Assembly: GCA_021295835.1 (NCBI GenBank)
Contig: JAGWBP010000010.1
Coordinates: 1 to 49,697 of the forward strand
Reading direction: 5' to 3'
DNA: 49,697 nucleotides
Origin: Gemmatimonadota bacterium
GTDB taxonomy: Bacteria; Gemmatimonadota; Gemmatimonadetes; Longimicrobiales; Gaopeijiaceae
In this document: positions 1-8,343 of the stretch, piece after piece
How positions within the stretch are numbered: position 1 is the first letter of the stretch
Layout of the letters: every line of letters begins with the position of its first letter
Position numbers and translations under genes: made by a program
The notes under the pieces: model-generated
What the model was told of the DNA's origin: nothing
What the model saw: only the letters and a program-made list of their open reading frames with translations
Databases searched by the model: none

Positions 1-198
1 TCGGAGTCGGCCAACGGGAGAAGGGAAGGCTCACTAAACTGAATCGACAAGTGTCTCACAATCGTTGGCAGGTTCCGGACCGGGTACCTCTTGCCGTCAT
101 CACCGTGAATCGACCCGCGTCCCGTCTCGGGGTTCCAAGCGACGACTTGACCAGTTAGCTCTTTCATTAGGGCACTTCGAAAAATAGTTTATTGGAGC

Positions 199-540
199 AT
201 GTTGAGAGACCGGTGCCACAAGCTGGTGCGGCGCTACACGGTGACGGACGCGGCCACGCACGACAGCTAGGCGATCGGGCAGGTTCTGGACCCGGACAAC
301 ACGGCCCGCGTCGGTGTGAGCCGCCAAGGCGTACCGCTCGGCTGTCGATGGCGAGGAAGCGCCTGCGTCTGCGCCTCGAGCGGTTGGCGAGGTTGGCGGC
401 GACAGCTCTGGTCCGAGACCGGGGCCGGCCGTATCGTGGTCGAAGGGGATTGGGCGTTATCGGACGCACCTCGCTCGACTGGGTGAGCATCATCATAGCG
501 GCTCGACCGACTGCCGCCCCACTCGCTTCTGCGGAAAGAA
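199..540 (+). pseudogene. IS5-family transposase remnant
   Basis: From the ATG at 199 the translation begins MLRDRCHKLVRRYTVTDAA and reaches an in-frame TAG at 268-270. The same frame then continues with AIGQVLDPDNTARVGV. The phrase HKLVRRYTVTDAATHDS followed by a VLDPDNT segment is the central block of IS5-type DDE transposases. After about 310 the frame degrades, and a possible C-terminal echo (VIGRTSLDWVSIIIA) appears in another frame near 460-520. Both ends, the start and the terminal repeats are missing, so this is a dead fragment. Bases 1-198 show no gene I can recognise. Confidence 0.6.
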
Positions 541-610
541 ATCCGGATGAGTACAATCTGGCGCGCTGACCGCACCGACGATCCTGGCGCTCTTTGCCTG
601 CGGCGGCACC

Positions 611-1072
611 GTGCAGGTCGAGGATCTGGTGCCCGACGCCGACGGATTCTACACGACCAGGAGCGGCCTCCGCTTCCAGATCCTCGCCGGGGGCGAGGGC
701 CCGAAGCCCACGTGGGGGGACACCGTGCGCCTGCACTACTCGACCGCACGTCCGGACGGGACCGTGATCGACTCCTCCTTCGAGCGCGGCGAACCCGATG
801 TGATGGCGCTCCGCGACGTTGTGCGCGGCTTCCGCGAGGCGCTCAAGCTTATGCCGGTCGGCAGCCGCTACAAGGTGATCGTGCCCGGAAAGCTGGCGTA
901 CGGCCGGGAGGGGATCCCCGGTTTGGTTGGTCCGAACGAGACGCTCACCTTCATCATCCACCTCCACGGGATCGAGCGGTGGATCCCCCTTTCCATCTGC
1001 TTCGACATCGACGTGTCGACGAGATCGTGGCAGGTTGCCAGGCCGTGCAGCACGGGAACCTCGTGGTGGTAG
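611..1072 (+). CDS. FKBP-type peptidyl-prolyl cis-trans isomerase, probably truncated at both ends
   Basis: FKBP isomerases catalyse prolyl cis-trans isomerisation, usually in the periplasm when exported. The translation holds one FKBP domain: GDTVRLHYSTARPDGTVIDS, then VVRGFREALKLMPVGSRYKV, the YGREGIPG loop and a final LTFIIHLHGIE strand at about 975. The GTG at 611 is the first ordinary start. In the same frame just upstream the sequence reads LTAPTILALFACGGT, which looks like the end of a lipoprotein signal (Cys at 599), but no ATG/GTG/TTG precedes it before the stop at 548. The original 5' end therefore seems lost next to the IS5 remnant. After HGIE about 30 residues are antisense to the neighbouring propeller remnant, so the 3' end is also a chimeric junction. 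Probably non-functional. Confidence 0.65.
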   Translation: MQVEDLVPDADGFYTTRSGLRFQILAGGEGPKPTWGDTVRLHYSTARPDGTVIDSSFERGEPDVMALRDVVRGFREALKLMPVGSRYKVIVPGKLAYGREGIPGLVGPNETLTFIIHLHGIERWIPLSICFDIDVSTRSWQVARPCSTGTSWW

Positions 1073-1890
1073 CGATCCTCCAGCTCGAAGGTGGCCTCCG
1101 TTCGGGGAGCGTTCCCCTCGGCGGCCCCGACCACCATGAGCATTTTTTGACTGCCCGTTCCGCCGAGTTCGCGTCGGGCGGCCGCCATCCTCTCCTTGTG
1201 CGCCTCCCGGAGCTTCTCCGTCACGGGCTCGGCCTCGAAGGGACGCCGGATGATGCGCGCGACATCCCGCGCGCCCGGCGGTGTGACCTTTAGCGCGTAC
1301 GCCGACGAGTCCGAGTGAACGACGCCGCCGTCGGCAAGGACGCCCACCATCAACCGGGGTTCGAACACGGTGGGGACGCCCACGCCGCGAAGCATGCCGC
1401 GAAGCTGGGCGGCCGAGCCCGTCGCGAGGGCTTCGAGGTCGGTTCGCGGGGGCAGCCAGCCCTCCGCCACCGTATCGGCGCGCGCGGTCTCGCCGTCGAG
1501 TCCGATCCGCAGGACCGGACGGGATGTGGGAGGGTCCGCCGCGCCGCCCGCGCTCATGGTGATGGAGGTCGCGCCCCCGCCGGCAAAGACCGCTCCACCG
1601 CGCGGGTCAGGCTGAATGTCGCGGGCCGGGATCGTCACGGCGTCGCTCCGGTCGCCCGCCCGGACCATGCGCCGAAACGCGCCGGAGCCGTCAAAGAGCT
1701 GGTATGCGCGGTGGCCGAAGTCGCTCACCACCACGGTGCCGTCCCTCAACACGGCGAATCCCATCGGCTGGTTGAACTCGCGGGGACCCTGGCCCGAGGA
1801 TCCGAATTCCCTTACGAATCGCCCCGCCGCGTCGAACCGCGAGGGTGTCCGTCGCCGTGCATCCGGGGTTCGGAACCCGGAGTAGCCTTC
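1030..1890 (-). pseudogene. Six-bladed beta-propeller (NHL-like) protein, truncated at both ends
   Basis: The minus strand reads RFDAAGRFVREFGSSGQGP, then FNQPMGFAVLRDGTVVVSDF, several further propeller strands, and ends with RYHHEVPVLHGLATCHD. These are typical blade sequences of the 6-bladed propeller lipoproteins of Gemmatimonadota and related bacteria; the gene at 35436-36671 belongs to the same broad family. No signal peptide or start is found before about 1890. After CHD, where the last blade should finish, the frame runs into sequence antisense to the FKBP gene. The fragment has lost its N-terminus and last blade and is presumably inactive. Confidence 0.6.
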
Positions 1891-1993
1891 CGGGGTACCA
1901 CGCTGTAGATTGGGAGCGTCGTGGTAGTGTAGATCGGGAGTTCGAGGTGTCCAGCGCGAGGGTGTGGAGACTGTGGTTGAGACGAAAGCAGGC

Positions 1994-3801
1994 ATGACCG
2001 GAGCAACATTCGCGAAGGCGGTGCTGGCCGGGACGGTGATTCTCCTCGGCTGCTCCGACCTGGAGATGGAAGCGGACCGCATACCCACTGAGCTGGCCGT
2101 AACCCCCCCCGATAGTAGTCGGCTTACGGTGGGGGAACCGACAAAGCTGGAGTTCGTGGTCAAGGACCAGCATGGGGAAGTCCTGCCGATTCCGAGCTGG
2201 GCGCAGGGGAGCTGGCGGGCCAGTCCCGCGTCCGTCGCGGATGTGAGCGATGACGGAACACTGACGGGGAAGGAGTTCGGCTGGCTGCGTGTCACTGCGC
2301 GACTGGCCGGGATGGCGAAGCGTTTCGACTACTGCGTGAATCCCGACCGCACCGCACTCTCCGCCCCGGTGATCTATCTGAACCAGGTCACGCAGAACCG
2401 GGAAGGCAGCGTAAGTCTCATCGCCGGCCCGCCCCCGCACATGCGGATAATCGCGGTGGCGGACCAGGCCAACAGCCTCGGGACACGCTTACGCGGGGCA
2501 ACGATGTGGTCTTCGAGCAACTCATCCAATCGGGCGCTGGACGCATCCCCACCCGCATCGACGAGTCGAGACTGACCGGGTCCTACAACGTCGAGATTCC
2601 CGGGTCAGCCATTCAGCCCGGCGTCGAGATGGTGGTGGAGCTCGATCCAGGCGGCGTGTCGCTGGCCCCGGAAAGCCAGACCCGGTATCCACCCGAGGGC
2701 GCGATGGCGCTCGACGTGGTGGAGCCGCCCGTGTACCGCATCATTTTGGCCCCGACCATCTCTCGCCCTGCACCCGACTCGGCGGTCTTCGACTGGGTGG
2801 ACGGAGTTAACCCGGAGAGCGAACAGATGCGCCTGGCCAGAACCATCCTCCCGGTGGGCGACATGGAGGTCGAGGTCCGCGAGACCTACACCACCAGCCT
2901 CGATCTGCGATCCTTCGGCAACTGGTGGAGGTGGCGTAACGAGATGGGAGTTCTGTACGAGCAGGAGGGGAGACGCGGGTACTACTACGGGGTCGTGAGC
3001 CGAAACCTGCTGGGTGTCGCCGGGATCGCCAACATCGGCTATCCGGTGAGCGTGGGGTCCGACGTCGACTACGTCCACACGCACGAAGTGGGGCACACCA
3101 TGAATCTGTACCACGCCCCCTGCGGCGGCGCCGGCGGGCCGGACCCCGAGTACCCCTACGAAAATGGATCGATCGGAGTCTGGGGGTATGACATGGCGGA
3201 GGGAGTGCTGCTGGATCCGGAGCGGTACGCAGACGTCATGAGCTATTGCTTCGATAATATCTGGGTCAGCGACTACCAGTTCGACCGGGCGATGACCCAC
3301 CGGCTGGACGGCGACGGCGGCATCAACCACGAGGCGGAGGCCGCGCCTCCGCCGGGTCCGGACCGCGGCGAGATGCTCGTGGTCTGGGGCGGGGTCTGGG
3401 AGGGACATCTCTCCCTCGAACCCGCGTTCGTGCTGGAGGGGCCGGTTGTCCTTCCCGAGTCCGACGGCCCCTACCGGGTCGTGGGACTCGGAGAGAACGG
3501 GGAGACGAGGTTCTCCCTCTCGTTCTCGCCGATTCCGCTGGACCATGGGGGGAGCAGCTTCGTGTTCTTCATCCCCTACCGGCACGAGTGGGCCGACAAC
3601 CTGGAACGGATGGTGCTCGCTGGGCCGGAGGGGGAGTACGCGCTTACACGTGACGGAGAGCCCGAGATGGCCGTGCTGACGGATCCCGTCACGGGGAGAC
3701 TCCGGGCGATCGTCAGGGACTGGGACGGAGGTCCGCTCCCCGGCGAGGAGAGTGCGAACGTGACGGTCACCAGGGGCATCCCGGCAGCCGGTCTGCGGTA
3801 G
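1994..3801 (+). pseudogene. M66-like zinc metalloprotease lipoprotein, single frameshift
   Basis: The ATG at 1994 opens a lipoprotein signal (MTGATFAKAVLAGTVILLGC, lipobox LLGC). The N-terminal half contains an Ig-like/Big-type region (about residues 35-120). The frame is lost near 2470-2482: RIIAVADQANS is in the first frame, and RDTLTRGNDVVFEQLIQSG continues one frame over to the stop at 3799-3801. The C-terminal part has a zinc site, HEVGHTMNLYH (about 3091-3123), which is HExxH plus a third His at metzincin spacing with Asn where Gly is usual. A Met-turn-like DVMSYC follows at about 3232. Both catalytic elements are intact, so the frameshift is either recent or a sequence error. A secreted or surface protease is the likely original role. 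Confidence 0.7.
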
Positions 3802-4245
3802 ACGGGACCGGCGTCCCGGCGACCGGGGCGCGAGCCGCCGTTTCCGCAGAAGAGCAGGCCGTGGTGCTGTCGGCGGGGCCGTCCTCGACGACCACCGCCT
3901 TCAACTGGTCGAACAGGATCTCGGCGGGCACGCCCCGGAAGTAGCGGAACACGGCCTCCAGCCCCCGCATCACCACCGCCATCGTCTGGCGCTCGTAGAA
4001 CCGAAGCCACATGTGCCGGGAGTAGCCCAGCACCACGATCAGCGGGCAACCGGAACTCCGCGAAGTCCATCTGCGCCTGGCGGCCCGGCGGCGTCTCGAA
4101 CCGCTGCACTGGCTCCTCCGGAACCCGTGGCCGCGGACCTCACGGACGTAACGCTTCACCTGGTCGTACCCGCCCGGTGCGGAGGCTCCCAGACGAGGTT
4201 CGCTGAGCCCCACGCGTGCCCGGCCACCCTACGGAAACCGGATAC
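3800..4245 (-). pseudogene. IS21-family transposase (istA) fragment
   Basis: Read on the minus strand, pieces of IS21 IstA appear in two frames. SEPRLGASAPGGYDQVKRYV and IVVLGYSRHMWLRFYERQTM followed by VFRYFRGVPAEILFDQLKAV are in one frame; RFETPPGRQAQMDFAEFRLP, which belongs between them, is in another. The order matches IstA (pre-catalytic region, then DDE catalytic core), so the copy is frameshifted. It has lost the N-terminal HTH and everything after the LFDQLKAVV block. No istB and no clear terminal repeats were found. An inactive relic lying between the broken protease and parB. Confidence 0.75.
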
Positions 4246-4320
4246 ATGACCGCCCCGTGCGAAGCGCCTGTTCAAGGCGTTTTGTCAAGGGTACGGCCGC
4301 ACCCGCAAATCCGTCGGACC

Positions 4321-5226
4321 CTACCCGACCACCTCCGCAACGTCCCTACCGGCCATCGCCGCGAAGAGACCCGCCAGCTCCTCGGCGTCCCTGAAGGAGA
4401 TCCGGATGGACCCGGCACCCGTGCCCGCCCACCGGAGTGCCACCCGTGCGCCCAGCGCCTCGCTCAGCGCATCCTCGAGCGTGGCGACGGCTGGGTCGCG
4501 CTCCCGGCGCTCTCCGTCCCCGTCATCATCGCTGGCATCCCGCCGACTCCTGCGCACCCGCTTTTCGGTCTCCCTGACCGACCAGCCTCCGGCCACTGCC
4601 TCGCGCGCGAGCTCGGCCGCCCTGATCGGGTCCCCGACGGAGAGAAGCGTCCGTGCGTGCCCCATGGAGATCGTCCCCTCCTCCAGAAGCCGCTTGACGG
4701 ACGACGGCAGCGCCAGAATGCGAAGCGAGTTCGCGACTGCTGGGCGGCTCTTTCCGACCGCTTCGGCGATTTCCCGCTGCCGCAATCCGAAGACCTTCCG
4801 AAGCTCGTCGTACCCCCTCGCCTCCTCCAGCGGCCCGAGGTCCTCGCGCTGGATATTCTCGACGAGCGCCAGAACGAGGAGCGCGCGATCGTCCACATCC
4901 CGTACGTAGGCCGGGATATCCGTCCACCCGAGCTGTCTGGCCGCGCGGAGCCGACGCTCCCCCGCGACCAGCTCGTACGCCGCTCCCACCTTCCCGCGCC
5001 TAACCACAATCGGCTGCAGGAGCCCGTTGGCCTCGATCGAGGCGGCCAGCTCCGAGAGCTCGTCGGCCGGGAATTCCCTGCGGGGCTGGTGCGGATTCCG
5101 GGCGATCGCCCGCAGCGGAATCTTCGGGGGGGGGGGCGCTTCATCGGAAGCACGGGGAGAGTCGCCCGCCGCGTACTCCCCGAGGAGAGCGCCCAGGCCC
5201 CGTCCAAGACGGTCGTGTCGGCTCAT
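4321..5226 (-). CDS. parB: Chromosome partitioning protein ParB
   Basis: ParB binds parS, spreads as a CTP-dependent clamp and partners ParA in origin segregation. The 301-residue protein has the expected order: basic N-terminus (GRGLGALLG), the ParB/Srx CTP-binding core with GERRLRAA at about 89-96, LVENIQRED at 121-129, a helix-turn-helix at about 148-172, and a C-terminal dimerisation domain. Translation can be extended upstream to 5382, but that extension is encoded by a dispersed repeat. The ATG at 5226 is preceded by AGGAGACAAGG and begins the family-typical MSRHDRLGRGLG. It lies downstream of parA on the same strand, with a 251-bp gap filled by the repeat. A perfect parS site is 1.2 kb away at 6403. 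Confidence 0.95.
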   Translation of the reverse strand: MSRHDRLGRGLGALLGEYAAGDSPRASDEAPPPPKIPLRAIARNPHQPRREFPADELSELAASIEANGLLQPIVVRRGKVGAAYELVAGERRLRAARQLGWTDIPAYVRDVDDRALLVLALVENIQREDLGPLEEARGYDELRKVFGLRQREIAEAVGKSRPAVANSLRILALPSSVKRLLEEGTISMGHARTLLSVGDPIRAAELAREAVAGGWSVRETEKRVRRSRRDASDDDGDGERRERDPAVATLEDALSEALGARVALRWAGTGAGSIRISFRDAEELAGLFAAMAGRDVAEVVG

Positions 5227-5242
5227 TTTTCCTTGTCTCCTA

Positions 5243-5466
5243 GCAGTCCGTGGACGATCTCGCGCGAGCACCGAGGGCGGCGAAGCGCTCCGCTGGCAAG
5301 GCGCCTCGCGGGGCGCATGGCGGAGCCATTCGCCCAAGAAGCACCGCAGAGCGCAGCCACGGGTACGGATATTGTAAATCACAGATTACATATTGTAAAG
5401 TATACATTACAGTATGGACAGGCGAGCGAAGCGGTACAGTGGGAATGCAGCGTCGCTCGAATCACC
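5243..5466. repeat. Dispersed composite repeat, copy A (with AT-rich module)
   Basis: The left end GCAGTCCGTGGACGATC begins 17 bp from the parB start codon. A GC-rich left arm follows, with a hairpin (GGGCGCATGGC, loop GGA, GCCATTCGCCC; 5311-5335), then the 39-bp AT-rich module (5373-5411), then the right arm GGCGAGCGAAGCGG...GCTCGAAT. It fills the parA-parB intergenic gap. Other copies are at 17504, 41964, 42138 and 45421, with fragments at 26574, 27720, 32454 and 37001. The right terminal inverted repeat seen in copies B, C and D is missing here. Confidence 0.8.
5373..5411. promoter_or_regulatory. 39-bp tandem-palindrome module (parA-parB gap)
   Basis: Two 18-bp palindromes in tandem: TGTAA-N8-TTACA, 3 bp, TGTAA-N8-TTACA, all four half-sites perfect. 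The spacers are ATCACAGA and AGTATACA. Repeat period is 21 bp, about two helical turns. It is strikingly AT-rich against its surroundings and lies 147 bp upstream of the parB start. The same layout recurs at 9717, 17579, 26574 and 47408. A dimeric DNA-binding protein occupying one face of the helix is a plausible reader, but none is identified. Confidence 0.7.
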
Positions 5467-5477
5467 ACATACCTGCG

Positions 5478-6263
5478 TCATCCCGTGTTGGCTTCCTGGC
5501 TCCGCCGCACCGCCAACTCCCTGGCTAGGTTGGCGAAGCTGCTCGCGCCGCTGGAGGTCGGGGCATACTCCACCACCGGCTTGCCGAAGCTCGGCGCCTC
5601 GGCTAGGCTCACATTCCTCGGGATCACCGTGTCGAAGACGAGATCGCCGAAGTGTCTCTTGGCCTCGGTCGCGACCTGGCGCGCATGGCTAAGTCGCTGG
5701 TCGTACATGTTAAGTAGTATTCCCCCAACCACGAGACGCGGATTGATGCTGCGTCGCACCATCTCGATCGTGGCCAGGATCTGCGAAAGCCCCTCGAGCG
5801 CGTAGAACTCGCACTGAATGGGTATCAGGACCGACTCCGCCGCCGCCAGGGTGTTCAGCGTAAGGAGGCCGAGCGAGGGCGGGCAGTCGATCAGGACGTA
5901 GTCGTAGCACTCCACGGCCGGTGCGAGGGCACCGCGCAGGATCGCCTCCCGGTCCCGCACCTCGACCAGCTCGATCTCGGCCCCTGCCAGGTCGCGGCTC
6001 GACGGGAGCAGGTGCAGCTTTGGGTGTCCCAAGCCCCGGAGTATTGCGCGCGAAGCCGGCAGACCGCGGATCAGAACATCGTACGTCGTGGGGATCGTCT
6101 CCCTGGCGCTGACGCCCATTCCGCTCGAGGCGTTGCCCTGGGGGTCGGTGTCGACGAGAAGGACGCTCTTGCCGTCGCGGGCCAGTGCAGCAGCGAGGTT
6201 GACGGCGGTCGTCGTCTTCCCGACTCCGCCCTTCTGATTGGCCAGTGCGATCGTGTAGCTCAA
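5478..6263 (-). CDS. parA: Chromosome partitioning ATPase ParA (Soj)
   Basis: ParA is the Walker-type ATPase that drives ParB-parS complexes along the nucleoid. The 261-residue protein starts MSYTIALANQKGGVGKTTT with the deviant Walker A at residues 11-19. It has the A' motif DTDPQGNASSG near 38-48 and the Walker B region VLIDCPPSLGLLT near 122. The length and the short N-terminus, lacking the HTH extension of plasmid ParAs, indicate a chromosomal Soj. It precedes parB on the minus strand and follows mnmG after a 130-bp gap. In many bacteria rsmG sits in that gap; here it is absent. Confidence 0.95.
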   Translation of the reverse strand: MSYTIALANQKGGVGKTTTAVNLAAALARDGKSVLLVDTDPQGNASSGMGVSARETIPTTYDVLIRGLPASRAILRGLGHPKLHLLPSSRDLAGAEIELVEVRDREAILRGALAPAVECYDYVLIDCPPSLGLLTLNTLAAAESVLIPIQCEFYALEGLSQILATIEMVRRSINPRLVVGGILLNMYDQRLSHARQVATEAKRHFGDLVFDTVIPRNVSLAEAPSFGKPVVEYAPTSSGASSFANLARELAVRRSQEANTG

Positions 6264-6393
6264 GTCACTCTAAGCTCCACATGACGGCAGGCACGCGGTC
6301 TCGGGGCAATACCCCCACGTCGTGGCGGGGCTGACAGCCCTCCCATGCCGTAGAACAGCCGCACTTCGACCGGCCATCCCCCAACCCCCACCC

Positions 6394-8337
6394 CTACCCC
6401 GATGTTTCACGTGAAACACCGCCGCCGGCCTCCCCAACCGCCTGTGATCTCCGTTCGTTCGCCGATCTCATCTTCCTGACCTCCATGACCAGGTTCTGGA
6501 GGTCCGCGGGCGACACCCCCGGAACACGTCCCGCCTGGGCCAGGTTGGTGGGACGGATGCGCGCGAGCTTCTCGCGCCCCTCCGTCGCGATGGTGACGAA
6601 GTCTTCGTACGGCGCATCCTCCGGAATGGCGAAATCGGCCTGAGTCCGCAGCGCCGCCGCCCGTTCCAGCTCCCGCCTGACGTACCCCTCGTACTTGGCG
6701 TCGATCTCGACCGTCCCCAGCACATCGGCATCGAAGTGCGGCGCACCGACCCCCGTACCGTCGGCTTCGGCCGCCCGGACAATGCCAGCGGCACTCACCC
6801 CAGGACGCCGCAGCAGCTCCCGCGCCCGAATGGGACACTCCACCCGCCCCTCGTTCCCGTCCGGGAGCGCGGCGTTCGCAACGCCAGGCGATAGAACGCT
6901 TCCGCGGAACCAGGCATCCGCCCTCGCCTCCTCCGCCAGCCTCTCCTCCAGCGCCACCTCCTGCTGCGCCGTCAGGAGACCCGCCGAGGAGGCGACTGCG
7001 CCCAGGCGCGAGGGCCCGTTGTCCTGACGCAGGAGCAGCCGGAATTCGGCTCGCGACGTGAAGAGGCGGTACGGCTCGTCGACACCCTTGGTGACCAGAT
7101 CGTCGATCAGCACCCCGATGTACCCCTGATCGCGCTCAATCACCAACGGCGGCCTGCCCTGCACGCCCAGCGCGGCGTTCGCACCGGCGACGAGCCCCTG
7201 CGCGGCCGCCTCCTCGTACCCCGTCGTCCCGTTGATCTGCCCGGCGAAGTAGAGCCCTGGCAGCGATCTCAGCTCGAGGGTGTGGCGAAGCTGCCGGGGC
7301 GGGAAGTAGTCGTACTCGACGGCGTATCCCGGTCTCGTCATCGTGACCTCCTCGAGTCCCGGCACGGACCTGAGGAACTCCACCTGCACCTCCGGGGGGA
7401 GCGAAGTCGAGAGGCCGTTGACGTAGAGCTCCGTGGTGTCGAGACCCTCGGGCTCCAGGAAGACCTGGTGCCGCCTCGCCCTGGGGAAGCGCACCACCTT
7501 GTCCTCGATCGAGGGGCAGTACCTGGGGCCCCGACCCGAGATCTCGCCCCCGTAGAGTGCGCTCCGGCCCAGGTTGCGCGTGACTATCTCCCGGAGGCCC
7601 CGACCCGACCACGTTATCCAGCAGGGTGCCTGCTCGAGGAGCGGCTCCCGGGAGTAGTAGCAGAAGCGGAAGGGCTCGTCGTCGCCCTCCTGCCGCTCGC
7701 AGCGGTCGAAGTCGACCGATCGGCCGTCCACCCGCGGCGGCGTCCCCGTCTTGAACCTGGCCACCTCGACACCGTGCGCCTCAAGCGCCTCGGCGAGTCC
7801 GACCGAGGGCGCCTCTCCCGCCCGTCCCCCCTCCTCCGACGCGCTTCCGCCCATATGTATTCGCCCCCGGAGGAAGGTCCCAGCCGTAAGGACGACCGCA
7901 TCGGCCTCGAAGACAACCCCGGAGCGAGTCTCCACCGCCAGCGACCCTGGCTCGACCCGAAGACCCGTAGCCATCTCCTGGAAGAGGTCCAGCCGCTCGA
8001 GGCGATCCAGAATTCGCCGCACCGCGATCGGGTAGCGGGCCCGGTCGCACTGTGCGCGGGGGCCCCACACGGCCGGTCCCTTCGAGCGGTTCAGCATCCG
8101 GAAGTGGATGCGCGACGCATCGGTCGCCTGCGCCATCACGCCGCCCATCGCTCCCACCTCGCGGGCAACGGTGCCCTTTGCGATCCCGCCGATCGCCGGG
8201 TTGCAGCTCATCTGGCCGATCCTGGACAGGTCGGGGGTGACGAGCACGGTATCGACGCCCAGCCGCGCGGAGGCTGCCGCCGCCTCGGTCCCGGCGTGCC
8301 CGCCCCCCACCACCACTACGCCGTACTTCAGTCGCAC
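6394..8337 (-). CDS. mnmG: tRNA uridine-5-carboxymethylaminomethyl synthesis enzyme MnmG (GidA)
   Basis: MnmG is the FAD-dependent partner of MnmE in making cmnm5U34 in certain tRNAs. The 647-residue protein has the N-terminal dinucleotide-binding motif VVVGGGHAGTEAA (residues 8-20), the family signature MSCNPAIGGIAKG, the FKTGTPPRVDGRS block, a second FAD-contact region LYFAGQINGTTGYEEAAAQG, and a helical C-terminus. Length is normal. mnmE lies immediately upstream (6-bp gap), so the two partners form an operon. The final codons (VSRETSG) contain a perfect parS palindrome, so the end of this gene doubles as a segregation site. Confidence 0.96.
   Translation of the reverse strand: MRLKYGVVVVGGGHAGTEAAAASARLGVDTVLVTPDLSRIGQMSCNPAIGGIAKGTVAREVGAMGGVMAQATDASRIHFRMLNRSKGPAVWGPRAQCDRARYPIAVRRILDRLERLDLFQEMATGLRVEPGSLAVETRSGVVFEADAVVLTAGTFLRGRIHMGGSASEEGGRAGEAPSVGLAEALEAHGVEVARFKTGTPPRVDGRSVDFDRCERQEGDDEPFRFCYYSREPLLEQAPCWITWSGRGLREIVTRNLGRSALYGGEISGRGPRYCPSIEDKVVRFPRARRHQVFLEPEGLDTTELYVNGLSTSLPPEVQVEFLRSVPGLEEVTMTRPGYAVEYDYFPPRQLRHTLELRSLPGLYFAGQINGTTGYEEAAAQGLVAGANAALGVQGRPPLVIERDQGYIGVLIDDLVTKGVDEPYRLFTSRAEFRLLLRQDNGPSRLGAVASSAGLLTAQQEVALEERLAEEARADAWFRGSVLSPGVANAALPDGNEGRVECPIRARELLRRPGVSAAGIVRAAEADGTGVGAPHFDADVLGTVEIDAKYEGYVRRELERAAALRTQADFAIPEDAPYEDFVTIATEGREKLARIRPTNLAQAGRVPGVSPADLQNLVMEVRKMRSANERRSQAVGEAGGGVSRETSG
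6403..6418. promoter_or_regulatory. parS partition site
   Basis: TGTTTCACGTGAAACA is a perfect 16-bp match to the canonical bacterial parS palindrome bound by ParB. It lies within the last codons of mnmG, where one strand encodes VSRET, about 1.2 kb upstream of parB and 140 bp from the parA start. No second perfect copy was noticed in the window. Confidence 0.95.
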
Positions 8338-8343
8338 GCGCGC

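Noticed and set aside
1345..1375. GGTTCGAACAC resembling a tRNA T-arm
   Set aside because: It lies inside the propeller remnant and lacks acceptor and anticodon stems nearby.
6305..6350. Hairpin near CCCCCACG...CGTGGCGGGG as terminator between parA and mnmG
   Set aside because: The stem is short and imperfect, and no T-run follows on either strand.
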